The notes below the pieces were generated by a model, which was given only the letters and a program-made list of their open reading frames with translations, was not told the DNA's origin and made no database searches. 7,638 bases of DNA from Candidatus Hydrogenedentota bacterium (GTDB lineage: Bacteria; Hydrogenedentota; Hydrogenedentia; Hydrogenedentales; CAITNO01). Every line of letters begins with the position of its first letter. The stretch's first letter is position 1. A program made the position numbers and the translations under genes. This document shows positions 1 through 6,576 of the stretch, in pieces. The stretch is from positions 1 through 7,638 of the forward strand of contig SKQZ01000115.1 of NCBI GenBank assembly GCA_007118765.1, in the 5' to 3' direction.

Positions 1-1120
1 AAATGGGAATCCCAAGCATCACCCAAAATGCAAGACGCGCTTCAAGAAACAGGCCAAGCAACAGCAGCACAAGTGCCAGCCCGATGACGCCATTTTTCAA
101 TAACAATCCAATACGCTCGCGATACACTTCGGAACGATCCCGGTCTATATCCACGCTGATACCCGGCGGCAACATGGGTTCATAATCTTCAAGCAGCCCA
201 CGCACCGCATCGGCAACGCCGATTGGCGTTTCACGGCCCACACGAAATATATCCAGCATGACGGCGCGTTTGCCGTTAAAGCGTGAATACCGGTCGGTAT
301 CGGCAAAACTGTCATCAATATGGGCAATGTCGCGAAGCAACACCTCGCTGCCATCTTCCGTGACAATCACCGGCAACTCCGCGAATTGCTCGCCGAAATC
401 ACGGCGCTCCGTCAAACGCACCAACAACTCGCCCGCATCGGTCTTCAAACCGCCCGCCGGAATATCCATGGACGAGGCCGCCAAGCGACCCGCAATATCG
501 CCAAGAGTGAGTCCGTGGCGACGCAATTGCTCCTGTGACGGCTCAATACTGATTTCCAACGGCGGCAATCCGACCAGTTCCACCTGTGTAATATCCGGTG
601 ATTGGAGCAAAAAGTCGCGCAAATCTTCGCCGGATCGATGCAGCACATAATCCGGTACATCGCCGAACAATACAACCGTCAACACATCACGCCGAAACTG
701 GTTGATGCGCACCCGCGGCTCTTCGGCATCTTCGGGGAAGGTGATAATGCGATCCACCTCGCTGTTCACTTCCTGCGCCAGCCGGAACACGTTTTCGCCT
801 GTAAGCAGTTCCACCGCGACCGTTCCCATGCCTTCACGCGCTACGGAGGTAATTTCATAAACCCCTTCGAGATTGCGCACGGCTTCTTCAATCGCCAGCA
901 GGATGCCGTCTTCCACCTCTTCAGGGCTCGCGCCGGGATACGCGACAGAGACGGTAACGATGTCCAGCGCAACATCAGGAAACACTTCCTGCTTAATGTT
1001 GCGCATGGCAATAAACCCGCCCACAAGACAGACAAACATGATGAGATTGGCGGCAACGCCGTGACGCGCCATCCAGGCAATGGGGCCGCCGGTCTCGTTT
1101 TTGTCGGGGGCAATACTCAT
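1..1120 (-). CDS. RND efflux permease, HAE-1/AcrB-like, N-terminal 373 residues (runs off left edge)
   Basis: Inner-membrane, proton-driven pump subunit of a tripartite efflux system. It would take substrate from the periplasm or inner membrane and pass it to the outer-membrane factor. The frame is open from ATG at 1120 to the window edge, giving 373 codons with no stop. A cytoplasmic N-terminus is followed by TM1 (about residues 22-38), then the family-typical stretch QEVFPD (44-49) and AYPGASPEEVE soon after, which marks the start of the porter domain. The periplasmic porter region runs to about residue 335. TM2 begins near 343 and leads into FLEARLAFWVMLGIPI, matching the RND pattern after TM2. 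A full permease is usually about 1,000-1,050 residues, so roughly two thirds, including the proton-relay residues of TM4 and TM10, lies outside. The start overlaps the fusion-protein stop by one base (TGATG), and a GGAGG at 1130-1134 precedes it. The family is clear; drug, metal or lipid specificity is not. Confidence 0.95.
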   Translation of the reverse strand, partial: MSIAPDKNETGGPIAWMARHGVAANLIMFVCLVGGFIAMRNIKQEVFPDVALDIVTVSVAYPGASPEEVEDGILLAIEEAVRNLEGVYEITSVAREGMGTVAVELLTGENVFRLAQEVNSEVDRIITFPEDAEEPRVRINQFRRDVLTVVLFGDVPDYVLHRSGEDLRDFLLQSPDITQVELVGLPPLEISIEPSQEQLRRHGLTLGDIAGRLAASSMDIPAGGLKTDAGELLVRLTERRDFGEQFAELPVIVTEDGSEVLLRDIAHIDDSFADTDRYSRFNGKRAVMLDIFRVGRETPIGVADAVRGLLEDYEPMLPPGISVDIDRDRSEVYRERIGLLLKNGVIGLALVLLLLGLFLEARLAFWVMLGIPI

Positions 1121-2415
1121 CAACGGCCCCCTCCCTTGCCATGTCCCTGTCCTTGTCCACGGCCATTGCCCGGCCCTTCTACTTCCACGGGCATATCTTC
1201 CGTCCGAAGCGGCATACCGGGAACAGGCGTGCCAACACCACTGATTATCATCGCTTCGCCCGCCTCAACACCCGATGCAACATACACCACGTCGCGTGCA
1301 CTCCAGACAATTTCAACCTCACGGATGTCAAGCGTATTCTCCTCACACATTATCCATACATAATCGCCGCCGCGAAGGGCCGTGCGGGGTATTTCGGCAA
1401 CTCCTTCCATGTCGGAACCCAGTATGCGCACACGCACAAAGGAATCCAACAACAATGGCGGTTTATCCGGGTCAGATGCGCCCAACGGGTTTTCTACCGC
1501 TATCAATACCCGGCCCATGCGCCCCCGGGGCTCCAAGTCGGGCAATAGTTTTACGACACTGCCCGTGCGGTATGTATCCGGCCCCCAAGCCGCCGGATGA
1601 TACACCCGTGCCTCGCTACCGGCCTCATCATGGTCATCCGGCAGTGTGATATGCCGCAATTCATCCACGGGAACAGACGTTTCCACCCAGAAAACGTCCG
1701 TGCCGATCATGGCGGCAAGCGAAGACCCCGGCGAAACATAAGCGCCCAGTTCCACGTTTCGGCTGTGGATAATTGCATTAAAGGGCGCGTTGATCGCGGT
1801 GCGTTCAAGGTCCAGACGCGCTTTTTCCAGTGTCGCCTCCGCCACATCCACCGCCGCTTTTTTCGCGGCCAACTGCGGCACACGCAATAACAGCGCTTCG
1901 TCACCTCCGCCAATCTCATCCCCCAACAGTTCATATTCCCTACGCGCCACCTGCTGTTGACCCATCTCAATGCGGACATCCGACTCCATGCGCGTCAGGT
2001 TGCCTTCCTGCTGACGCACAGCAATTTCATAATCCTTCGGATCGATCTTCAGCAGTTGACTTCCCGCTTCATAGCGTCCCCCCGGCACAAAGTTGGGGCT
2101 GACTTCCACGATTTGACCGCTCACACGCGATGCCAGCTGCATTTCCCGCGCTGGCTTAACCGTGCCCATGGCATGGATTATCACTTGATGCCTGTCTATT
2201 TCGACGGGTGTTGTCTCCACCAATATCGCTTCCGGGCCGCGTGGACGCCGCTCGGTGGTGGGAGGGTTGCTTACCCAGTAGTAGGCGATGCCGCCGCTGG
2301 CGGCAATAACCAGCAGTGCAAGACAAAACCTGAAAAGACGACCCAACCACCGCCACACCAACGAGCCCGTGCCGTGCTTATTCGACGCTATCGTTTTCTC
2401 TGTAGAAGTTGTCAT
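1120..2415 (-). CDS. Periplasmic adaptor (membrane-fusion protein, HlyD/AcrA family) of an RND pump
   Basis: Adaptor that bridges the inner-membrane permease and the outer-membrane channel. It has 431 residues, close to the usual 370-430. A short cytoplasmic N-terminus and one hydrophobic segment (about 27-48) suggest membrane anchoring; no lipobox Cys is seen. The biotinyl-lipoyl half-motif lies at about 86-127 (LASRVSGQIVEVSPN, then GSQLLKIDPKDY). A helical hairpin follows at about 128-205, rich in Q, E, R and A. The second lipoyl half is at about 206-238 (TAINAPFNAIIHSRNVELGAYVSPG). The beta-barrel and membrane-proximal domains follow, with a typical IPRTAL segment before GGDYVWI. The last 16-18 residues form a Gly-rich tail (GNGRGQGQGHGKGGGR) that looks like simple-repeat expansion and whose DNA also supplies the permease Shine-Dalgarno. 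ATG at 2415 is 6 bp after the upstream stop. A GAGG at 2427-2430 lies 11 bases upstream, within the last codons of the previous gene, suggesting coupled translation. Confidence 0.94.
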   Translation of the reverse strand: MTTSTEKTIASNKHGTGSLVWRWLGRLFRFCLALLVIAASGGIAYYWVSNPPTTERRPRGPEAILVETTPVEIDRHQVIIHAMGTVKPAREMQLASRVSGQIVEVSPNFVPGGRYEAGSQLLKIDPKDYEIAVRQQEGNLTRMESDVRIEMGQQQVARREYELLGDEIGGGDEALLLRVPQLAAKKAAVDVAEATLEKARLDLERTAINAPFNAIIHSRNVELGAYVSPGSSLAAMIGTDVFWVETSVPVDELRHITLPDDHDEAGSEARVYHPAAWGPDTYRTGSVVKLLPDLEPRGRMGRVLIAVENPLGASDPDKPPLLLDSFVRVRILGSDMEGVAEIPRTALRGGDYVWIMCEENTLDIREVEIVWSARDVVYVASGVEAGEAMIISGVGTPVPGMPLRTEDMPVEVEGPGNGRGQGQGHGKGGGR

Positions 2416-2421
2416 AATCTG

Positions 2422-4038
2422 TTAATCCTCTGCGTCGTACAGTTGCTGTTCCATCCAACCGCCGCCCAGCACGATATATAAATGGATGCGTTGCTCCAAG
2501 CGTGCATGTTCGGCCTGTAGCAACCGTCGCTCGGCGGCTTGCAACTGTGTCAACGCCGTCAGTACGGGCAAATAATCAATAACACCGCTCAAATATCGTT
2601 CACGCGCCTGTTCGTATGTTGCCCGTGCGGTATCCCGCTCACGCGCCAAACTTTGCGCATACTCGGCTTGTTTGCTTTCGCGCATCATGGCGGTTTCCAC
2701 TTCCTTTAGACTTTCAAGCACCTGCTCGCGATAAGCTGCCAACCGCTCATTCACGGCAGCGCGAGCGCGCTCCACTTCAGCCCTGCGTCGGCCCGCATCA
2801 AAAACCGGGCCCGTCACGCTGCCGGCAAGCGTGGCCATCCAATTATCAAGCAGTGCGCTCCATGATTCGGCGCCATAACTGGCCGAGGCCGTCAGGCGCA
2901 GTGACGGGAGCCGGTCCGCACGCGCAACGCTCACGCGCCAGTCCGCGGCTTCCAGCTGTAACCCTGCCGCGCGTATATCCGGACGCCGTGCCAGCAGGTC
3001 AGCAGGCACGCCCGGGGCGGGCAACGGACCAGGATCGGGCAACCCAGATGCCGTCACCATTACCTTCTCCTGCGGCGCACGGCCAAGCAACACGGCCAAC
3101 TCGTAATGTGCCGCTTCCAACGATGCTTCAAGCATGGGAATAAGCGATTCCGTCTGAGCAATCATTTGGCGCTGTTGAAATACATCAAGCGCCGTGGCCA
3201 ACCCATTGCGAAACCGCAATTCAATCAACTCAAGAGATTTATTGTTTAAGGCCAGCTGCTCGCGCACAAGTTCCAATTCCTGCAACCTCGCCCCGATTTC
3301 AAGCCACTGACGCGCCACCAGCCCTGTCAAACTCAACATGGCGGCATACATATCCTCGCGGGTGGCTTCCAAATCCAACAATGCCGCTTGTTCACGCGCC
3401 CGAACGCGTCCCCACAAATCAACCTCGTAGCGACTGGACAAGCCAAAGCCGTAGGAGTGTCTTACCGTTGTGACCCGTGAATCGGGGCCGCTGTCAAGCA
3501 ACGTCTGCGCTGCCTGCACACCCGCCTGTGGTGTGCGTACGCCGCCGGTTGGTGTGCCCGCGGCACTCCCCAAGGCGCTGCCAAGCAGTGTGTTGAGAGC
3601 GCCCATCTGTTGGTTTGCCGCATCCAGTGGCGATACATCAAGATCATGCGTTACGCGACGGCGCGTAGCCGACATATCACCGCTGGCATCCAGTTCGGGC
3701 CAGCGCGTCGCACCCGCCTGCATGGCAAGCGCCTCGGCCTGCGCCACACGGGCCGCCACTTTGCGCAGGGTGAGATTATCGGACAGCGCTTCCTGAATCA
3801 GTCCATCCAGTTCCGCCGAACCAAATGCCGCCCACCACTGGTCGGGCGCGGGCGTGCTCGTATCATACAATGTGAACGACTCCGGCACATGCGCATCCGA
3901 AACGGTGCGCGGGGCAGGCGCAAAACGGGCGCACCCCACCGCCATAATCAGGCAGACGGCAAAAAGAACAGGCCATACGGCCCAGATTTTGAACTTATAA
4001 GATAACTTCAATGAGAGAATCTCGTGTTTGAAAAGCAT
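2422..4038 (-). CDS. Outer-membrane efflux lipoprotein, NodT/OprM (TolC-like) family
   Basis: Trimeric outer-membrane channel that completes the efflux pump. With ATG at 4038 it has 538 residues. A basic n-region and a hydrophobic stretch lead to the lipobox AVGC, with Cys36 as the predicted lipidated residue. Two TolC-type repeats follow. Motifs include WWAAFGSAELDGLI (about 68-81), YEVDLWGRVRAREQA (204-217), ELAVLLGR, RRPDIRAAG, and GPVFDAGRRRAEVERARAA in the second repeat. Typical members have about 450-500 residues; the excess is a Gly/Ala/Thr/Val-rich insertion at about 127-192. The frame stays open to 4323, but the extra 95 residues precede the signal peptide and run into promoter-like DNA, so I reject them. 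The ATG has only an AGGG two bases upstream. An in-frame TTG at 4011 with GAG nine bases upstream would give a compact 26-residue signal before Cys and is a real alternative. Being first in the operon, it sets expression of the whole pump. Confidence 0.92.
   Translation of the reverse strand: MLFKHEILSLKLSYKFKIWAVWPVLFAVCLIMAVGCARFAPAPRTVSDAHVPESFTLYDTSTPAPDQWWAAFGSAELDGLIQEALSDNLTLRKVAARVAQAEALAMQAGATRWPELDASGDMSATRRRVTHDLDVSPLDAANQQMGALNTLLGSALGSAAGTPTGGVRTPQAGVQAAQTLLDSGPDSRVTTVRHSYGFGLSSRYEVDLWGRVRAREQAALLDLEATREDMYAAMLSLTGLVARQWLEIGARLQELELVREQLALNNKSLELIELRFRNGLATALDVFQQRQMIAQTESLIPMLEASLEAAHYELAVLLGRAPQEKVMVTASGLPDPGPLPAPGVPADLLARRPDIRAAGLQLEAADWRVSVARADRLPSLRLTASASYGAESWSALLDNWMATLAGSVTGPVFDAGRRRAEVERARAAVNERLAAYREQVLESLKEVETAMMRESKQAEYAQSLARERDTARATYEQARERYLSGVIDYLPVLTALTQLQAAERRLLQAEHARLEQRIHLYIVLGGGWMEQQLYDAED
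3463..3660 (-). other. Low-complexity insertion in the outer-membrane factor, about 66 residues
   Basis: Residues about 127-192 (numbered from ATG 4038) separate the first predicted beta-strand (ending ..GDMSATR) from the second (SYGFGLSSRYEVDLWG). The stretch is rich in Gly, Ala, Thr, Leu and Val, with segments such as LLGSALGSAAGTPTGGV. In OprM-type structures this position is the extracellular loop joining the first two strands of the barrel, where a connection of roughly 15-20 residues is usual. From that I infer an enlarged surface loop. The reading frame is intact through it, so it is not a frameshift artefact. Confidence 0.6.
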
Positions 4039-4040
4039 TG

Positions 4041-4088
4041 CCCTGAAATGTCTTGTTATTATATACGATATGGGTACTGAATGAGCAA
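4041..4088 (-). promoter_or_regulatory. Candidate sigma-70 promoter of the efflux operon
   Basis: On the minus strand a perfect TATAAT lies at 4058-4063, with a weak TTGCTC -35 candidate at 4083-4088 (19-base spacer, longer than ideal). An eight-base A-tract on the same strand (4105-4112) lies upstream and could act as an UP-like element. Transcription would start near 4051. That leaves only about 13 bases before ATG 4038, or about 40 bases before the alternative TTG at 4011. The -10 match is convincing; the -35 is not. Confidence 0.45.
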
Positions 4089-4168
4089 TACACATGCCAA
4101 CATGTTTTTTTTGAATGCCGCACCTGAAACGCTGAGTAAACGCCCGGATACACGGTCGGGACAGCGCT

Positions 4169-4254
4169 TGTGCAACCCCTCCGTTTTGCCGGGTCGTGCC
4201 ATGCGCCTGTGCAAGACTTGCACAGTTATTGGTTATCCCTGTCAAAATTGCACA
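4169..4254. repeat. Cluster of four TTGCACA/TGTGCAA half-sites
   Basis: The heptamer TGTGCAA occurs at 4169-4175 and 4208-4214, and its complement TTGCACA at 4218-4224 and 4248-4254. The inner pair forms the palindrome; the outer two point the same way as their nearest inner neighbour. Related TGTGCCA sequences follow at 4301-4307 and 4354-4360. Four copies within 86 bases of non-coding DNA is more than expected by chance and suggests cooperative binding of one regulator. Confidence 0.5.
4207..4225. promoter_or_regulatory. Perfect 19-bp palindrome, probable operator
   Basis: The sequence reads CTGTGCAAG, a central A, then CTTGCACAG: two exact 9-base arms around one base. Extra copies of the half-site TTGCACA/TGTGCAA occur at 4169-4175 and 4248-4254. 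An odd-centred palindrome of this length is typical of dimeric helix-turn-helix repressors such as the TetR type, which often control RND pumps. No regulator gene is in the window. It is unlikely to be a terminator, because no T-run follows on either strand. The spacing does not match CRP (TGTGA-N6-TCACA) or E. coli LexA (CTGT-N8-ACAG). Confidence 0.55.
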
Positions 4255-4324
4255 TACATCGCCGTCCCTTCTTCTGAAAGAGGGCTTGCGTGTATCGGCA
4301 TGTGCCAAATGAATGCCTGTCAAG

Positions 4325-4354
4325 TTGCGGTATGGACGGCTGTTGTGCTACATT
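4325..4354 (+). promoter_or_regulatory. Weak candidate promoter for the foldase-trxB unit
   Basis: TTGCGG at 4325-4330 is followed after 18 bases by TACATT at 4349-4354, preceded by TGC, giving an extended -10 pattern (TGnTACATT). This would leave a leader of about 105-110 bases before the start at 4469. A TTGACG at 4411-4416 is a better -35 match but has no -10 at proper spacing. The call is tentative. Confidence 0.25.
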
Positions 4355-4456
4355 GTGCCAGCGCGTCAACACGGTAACTCAACCTTTCCTGTGGCGCAAA
4401 CGTTCTTTATTTGACGCTTTCCACCAGCGTAATCAACAACAAAACCTGTAACACGT

Positions 4457-4462
4457 GGAGGT
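4457..4462 (+). promoter_or_regulatory. Strong ribosome-binding site of the foldase gene
   Basis: GGAGGT lies six bases upstream of ATG 4469, close to the ideal Shine-Dalgarno sequence and spacing. It fixes the start of the foldase gene and suggests efficient translation. Confidence 0.8.
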
Positions 4463-4468
4463 AACCGC

Positions 4469-6514
4469 ATGCAGGAATGGATGCGTAAACACAGACGAAT
4501 CATAATGTTCTTTATCTTGGTCTTTATTGGCGTGCCAATGGTCATATTTTTCGGCATGCCAAGGGGACAACAAGGCCCCGGCGACATTCAAGATAACGTG
4601 ATCGCGCAGGTGGGCAATGTCCCCATCACCGAAGCGGAATTCAGGCAACGCCTTGACGCCTTGGCCGCACAACGCGCCCATCCGGAACAAGGGCGCCCCA
4701 GTTATCGCGATCTGGATGCAGACGGCTCCGTACAACGGGTGATTGAGCAACTGGTGGATACGGCCCTCATCAAAATGCGCGAACAAGAGCGTTCGCTTGA
4801 TGTAGAGAATGCGCTGCTTGCCGATCAAATGAAAGAATGGGAATGGTTTCAAGATGAGCATGGCAACTTCAACCGGGATGCGTGGAACGAGTGGGTTGCC
4901 AGTGTAAGGGACTGGGACGACATCTACGATGAGCTGCGCGAAGCCGTGTCGCGCCAGGTGTTTATGGGCGCCGTCACCGCACCGGCCGGCCGCGTTCTGC
5001 AACGCAAGGTTGACGAAGAGTTGATGCTTGAAAAAACCCGGCTTCGCGTGCGACATGCCAACGTGTCATTGGCGCTTGACCTGTCGGAAGAAGAAATACA
5101 AGCCCATTACGAGGAAAACCCGGACGATTATCGCGAACGCTCAACCTACTTGGCCGAGTTTATCGCGATTCCGATTATGCCGGAAGTGCCGGAGCTCGCG
5201 TGGGAATTGATCGAACGCGCACGTGACGGCGAAGACTTTGAGGCGCTTGCCACTGAATACTCGGATTTGCAGCAGCCAGTGGGCGGCACCATGGGATGGC
5301 GTCGCGAGGGTGATTTTGTGTCGCCCCATCTACGTCCCTTTTTCGCGCTGGAGCTCGGGGACGTCAGCGAGCCTGTTTTGGGTCCCGACGGTTTCCATAT
5401 TTACACGGTGGAGGATGAGCGCTTTAATGAGAGTGCCGAGCAGTGGGAGGTGCGGGGACGTCAAATTGTGCTTCACGCGGATCTTGACGAAGAAACACTG
5501 GCCGAACGTGAACAGCTTGCGGATGAGATTTCGGCTCGCTTGCAAGAGGCGGATGATCCGGAAGCCATCGCCGAAGAATACGGGTTCGAACTACTACAAA
5601 CCGATTATTACAACCGGTGGGTGCTTGAAATCGATAATATTCATCATGACGACATGTACCGATTCCGGGGACGCTCCCTTGACGAGGACTATCCGCCGTG
5701 GGAGCCCATCAAGGCGCGACGTCACATCTATTTGGCCAATGTTGTGGATACGAAGCTGGGCGATCTGAAACCGATTGATGAAGTGCGCGACGAGATTATC
5801 GAGAGTATCACCAATGAAAGACGCCGCACCGAAGAATACCAAGCAGAACTGGAAACACATATTGAGGCCATCGAAGGCCAAGTGGACAGCCTTGACAACA
5901 TCACCGCGCTGAACCCTGCGTTGGCAGTGGAAATTGGCGAGACGGAAGAATTGTTTTCGCGTCGCGACTCGCTGTTTCAGCAGCAAATCTATGTGCAGAC
6001 CCGAGACGTGATCAACCTGTTGCAGGATAAAGAGGTTGGCGATGTGGCCGGTCCACTATCCGGTTTCCTCGGTGGATACTGGTTCTTCGAACTGCTGGAA
6101 CGAGACGCGCCAACACCGGAAGAGCTTGCCGATATGCAAGAAGAACGGGAAGAAATGAAGGAACGGTTTATCCAAACGGCACAGTTTGAAATGATGTCGG
6201 ACTTTACGCAGGACCTGCGCGAGCGTATGATGGCCAGCGTGTCCTTTACACAGGATACAGCGGCATTTGACCGCATATTGGGGCGTGATTGGGACGAAGA
6301 AACACCGGATGATGTGCCGACCGATGAGGCAATGGGTGATAGCCTATTCGATATCGACATGTCCGATCTGGAAACAGACACGACCATCACCATTGATGGC
6401 GACGTCCCCGATACGGATGTTTCCGATGATGTTCTTCCGCTGCCCGCACCACAGGAACCCGAGGACGCTACCGATGCCGAGCCGCTTGTTTTTGATACGG
6501 AGAATGATAACTAG
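4469..6514 (+). CDS. PpiD/SurA-like membrane-anchored periplasmic foldase (parvulin-type)
   Basis: Predicted chaperone or peptidyl-prolyl isomerase for exported proteins, tethered to the inner membrane. It has 681 residues, near E. coli PpiD (about 620). A basic start (MRKHRR) and one hydrophobic segment (about 11-30) with no obvious cleavage site suggest a signal anchor. A SurA-N-like helical region follows (about 43-200), starting NVIAQVGNVPITEAEFRQRL. A parvulin-like domain spans about 226-316, keeping GGTMGW (272-277) and GFHIY (His310). It lacks the first parvulin His: where families show RHIL it reads LAEFIA (228-233). A second, more degenerate parvulin-like unit may span about 327-443 (GRQIVLH, then RRHIYLANVVDTK and KPIDEVRDEI). 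The last 75 residues (607-681) have 28 Asp/Glu and no Lys or Arg. It is followed 62 bp later by trxB. The family is well supported; catalytic activity is doubtful, so a holdase role is more likely. Confidence 0.88.
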   Translation: MQEWMRKHRRIIMFFILVFIGVPMVIFFGMPRGQQGPGDIQDNVIAQVGNVPITEAEFRQRLDALAAQRAHPEQGRPSYRDLDADGSVQRVIEQLVDTALIKMREQERSLDVENALLADQMKEWEWFQDEHGNFNRDAWNEWVASVRDWDDIYDELREAVSRQVFMGAVTAPAGRVLQRKVDEELMLEKTRLRVRHANVSLALDLSEEEIQAHYEENPDDYRERSTYLAEFIAIPIMPEVPELAWELIERARDGEDFEALATEYSDLQQPVGGTMGWRREGDFVSPHLRPFFALELGDVSEPVLGPDGFHIYTVEDERFNESAEQWEVRGRQIVLHADLDEETLAEREQLADEISARLQEADDPEAIAEEYGFELLQTDYYNRWVLEIDNIHHDDMYRFRGRSLDEDYPPWEPIKARRHIYLANVVDTKLGDLKPIDEVRDEIIESITNERRRTEEYQAELETHIEAIEGQVDSLDNITALNPALAVEIGETEELFSRRDSLFQQQIYVQTRDVINLLQDKEVGDVAGPLSGFLGGYWFFELLERDAPTPEELADMQEEREEMKERFIQTAQFEMMSDFTQDLRERMMASVSFTQDTAAFDRILGRDWDEETPDDVPTDEAMGDSLFDIDMSDLETDTTITIDGDVPDTDVSDDVLPLPAPQEPEDATDAEPLVFDTENDN

Positions 6515-6576
6515 ACACGCAGTCACCTACCCACGCTATCGGCTTCGATGGTATAGCCAGGAAATGAAATAAGAGC
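6515..6576 (+). other. Short gap between foldase gene and trxB
   Basis: These 62 bases show no hairpin with a T-run, so no intrinsic terminator separates the genes. A three-codon start-stop frame (ATG AAA TAA at 6564-6572), preceded by AGGA, sits just before the trxB start. It may be chance. Confidence 0.5.

Larger units (their letters stand above)
4039..4468. other. Divergent intergenic region, 430 bp
   Basis: This gap separates the two divergent units. It holds the efflux promoter candidate on its left side, a 19-bp perfect palindrome with two extra half-sites in the middle (4169-4254), a weak plus-strand promoter candidate (4325-4354), and a strong ribosome-binding site at its right edge. 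Both a plus-strand frame (4081-4377) and a minus-strand extension of the outer-membrane factor are open across parts of it. Neither has good evidence of being coding. No tRNA, known riboswitch or transposon remnant was recognised. Confidence 0.7.

Noticed and set aside
602..1363. Plus-strand frame of 253 codons
   Set aside because: It lies antisense to the permease and adaptor genes, spans the boundary between them, and encodes a low-complexity Pro-rich stretch from the complement of the Gly-rich tail. It has no recognisable domain.
4092..4112. Hairpin ACATG-CCAA-CATGT followed by eight T on the plus strand, terminator-like
   Set aside because: The stem is only 5 bp and AT-rich, and no plus-strand gene ends upstream of it. 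The T-run more likely serves as an A-tract upstream of the efflux promoter on the other strand.
4240..4245. Consensus TTGACA on the minus strand as a promoter overlapping the palindrome
   Set aside because: No -10-like hexamer occurs at 16-18 bases downstream; that position falls in the palindrome and reads TGCAAG.
4039..4323. N-terminal extension of the outer-membrane factor by 95 residues
   Set aside because: It precedes a good lipoprotein signal peptide, covers the TATAAT box and the palindrome, and shows no family similarity.
4411..4435. TTGACG as -35 with TAATCA as -10 upstream of the foldase gene
   Set aside because: The spacer would be only 13 bases, too short for sigma-70, and no better -10 exists at 16-18 bases.
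4433..5056. Minus-strand frame of 207 codons and other long antisense frames under the foldase and trxB genes
   Set aside because: They are shadows of strongly supported plus-strand genes, with no domains and no ribosome-binding sites.
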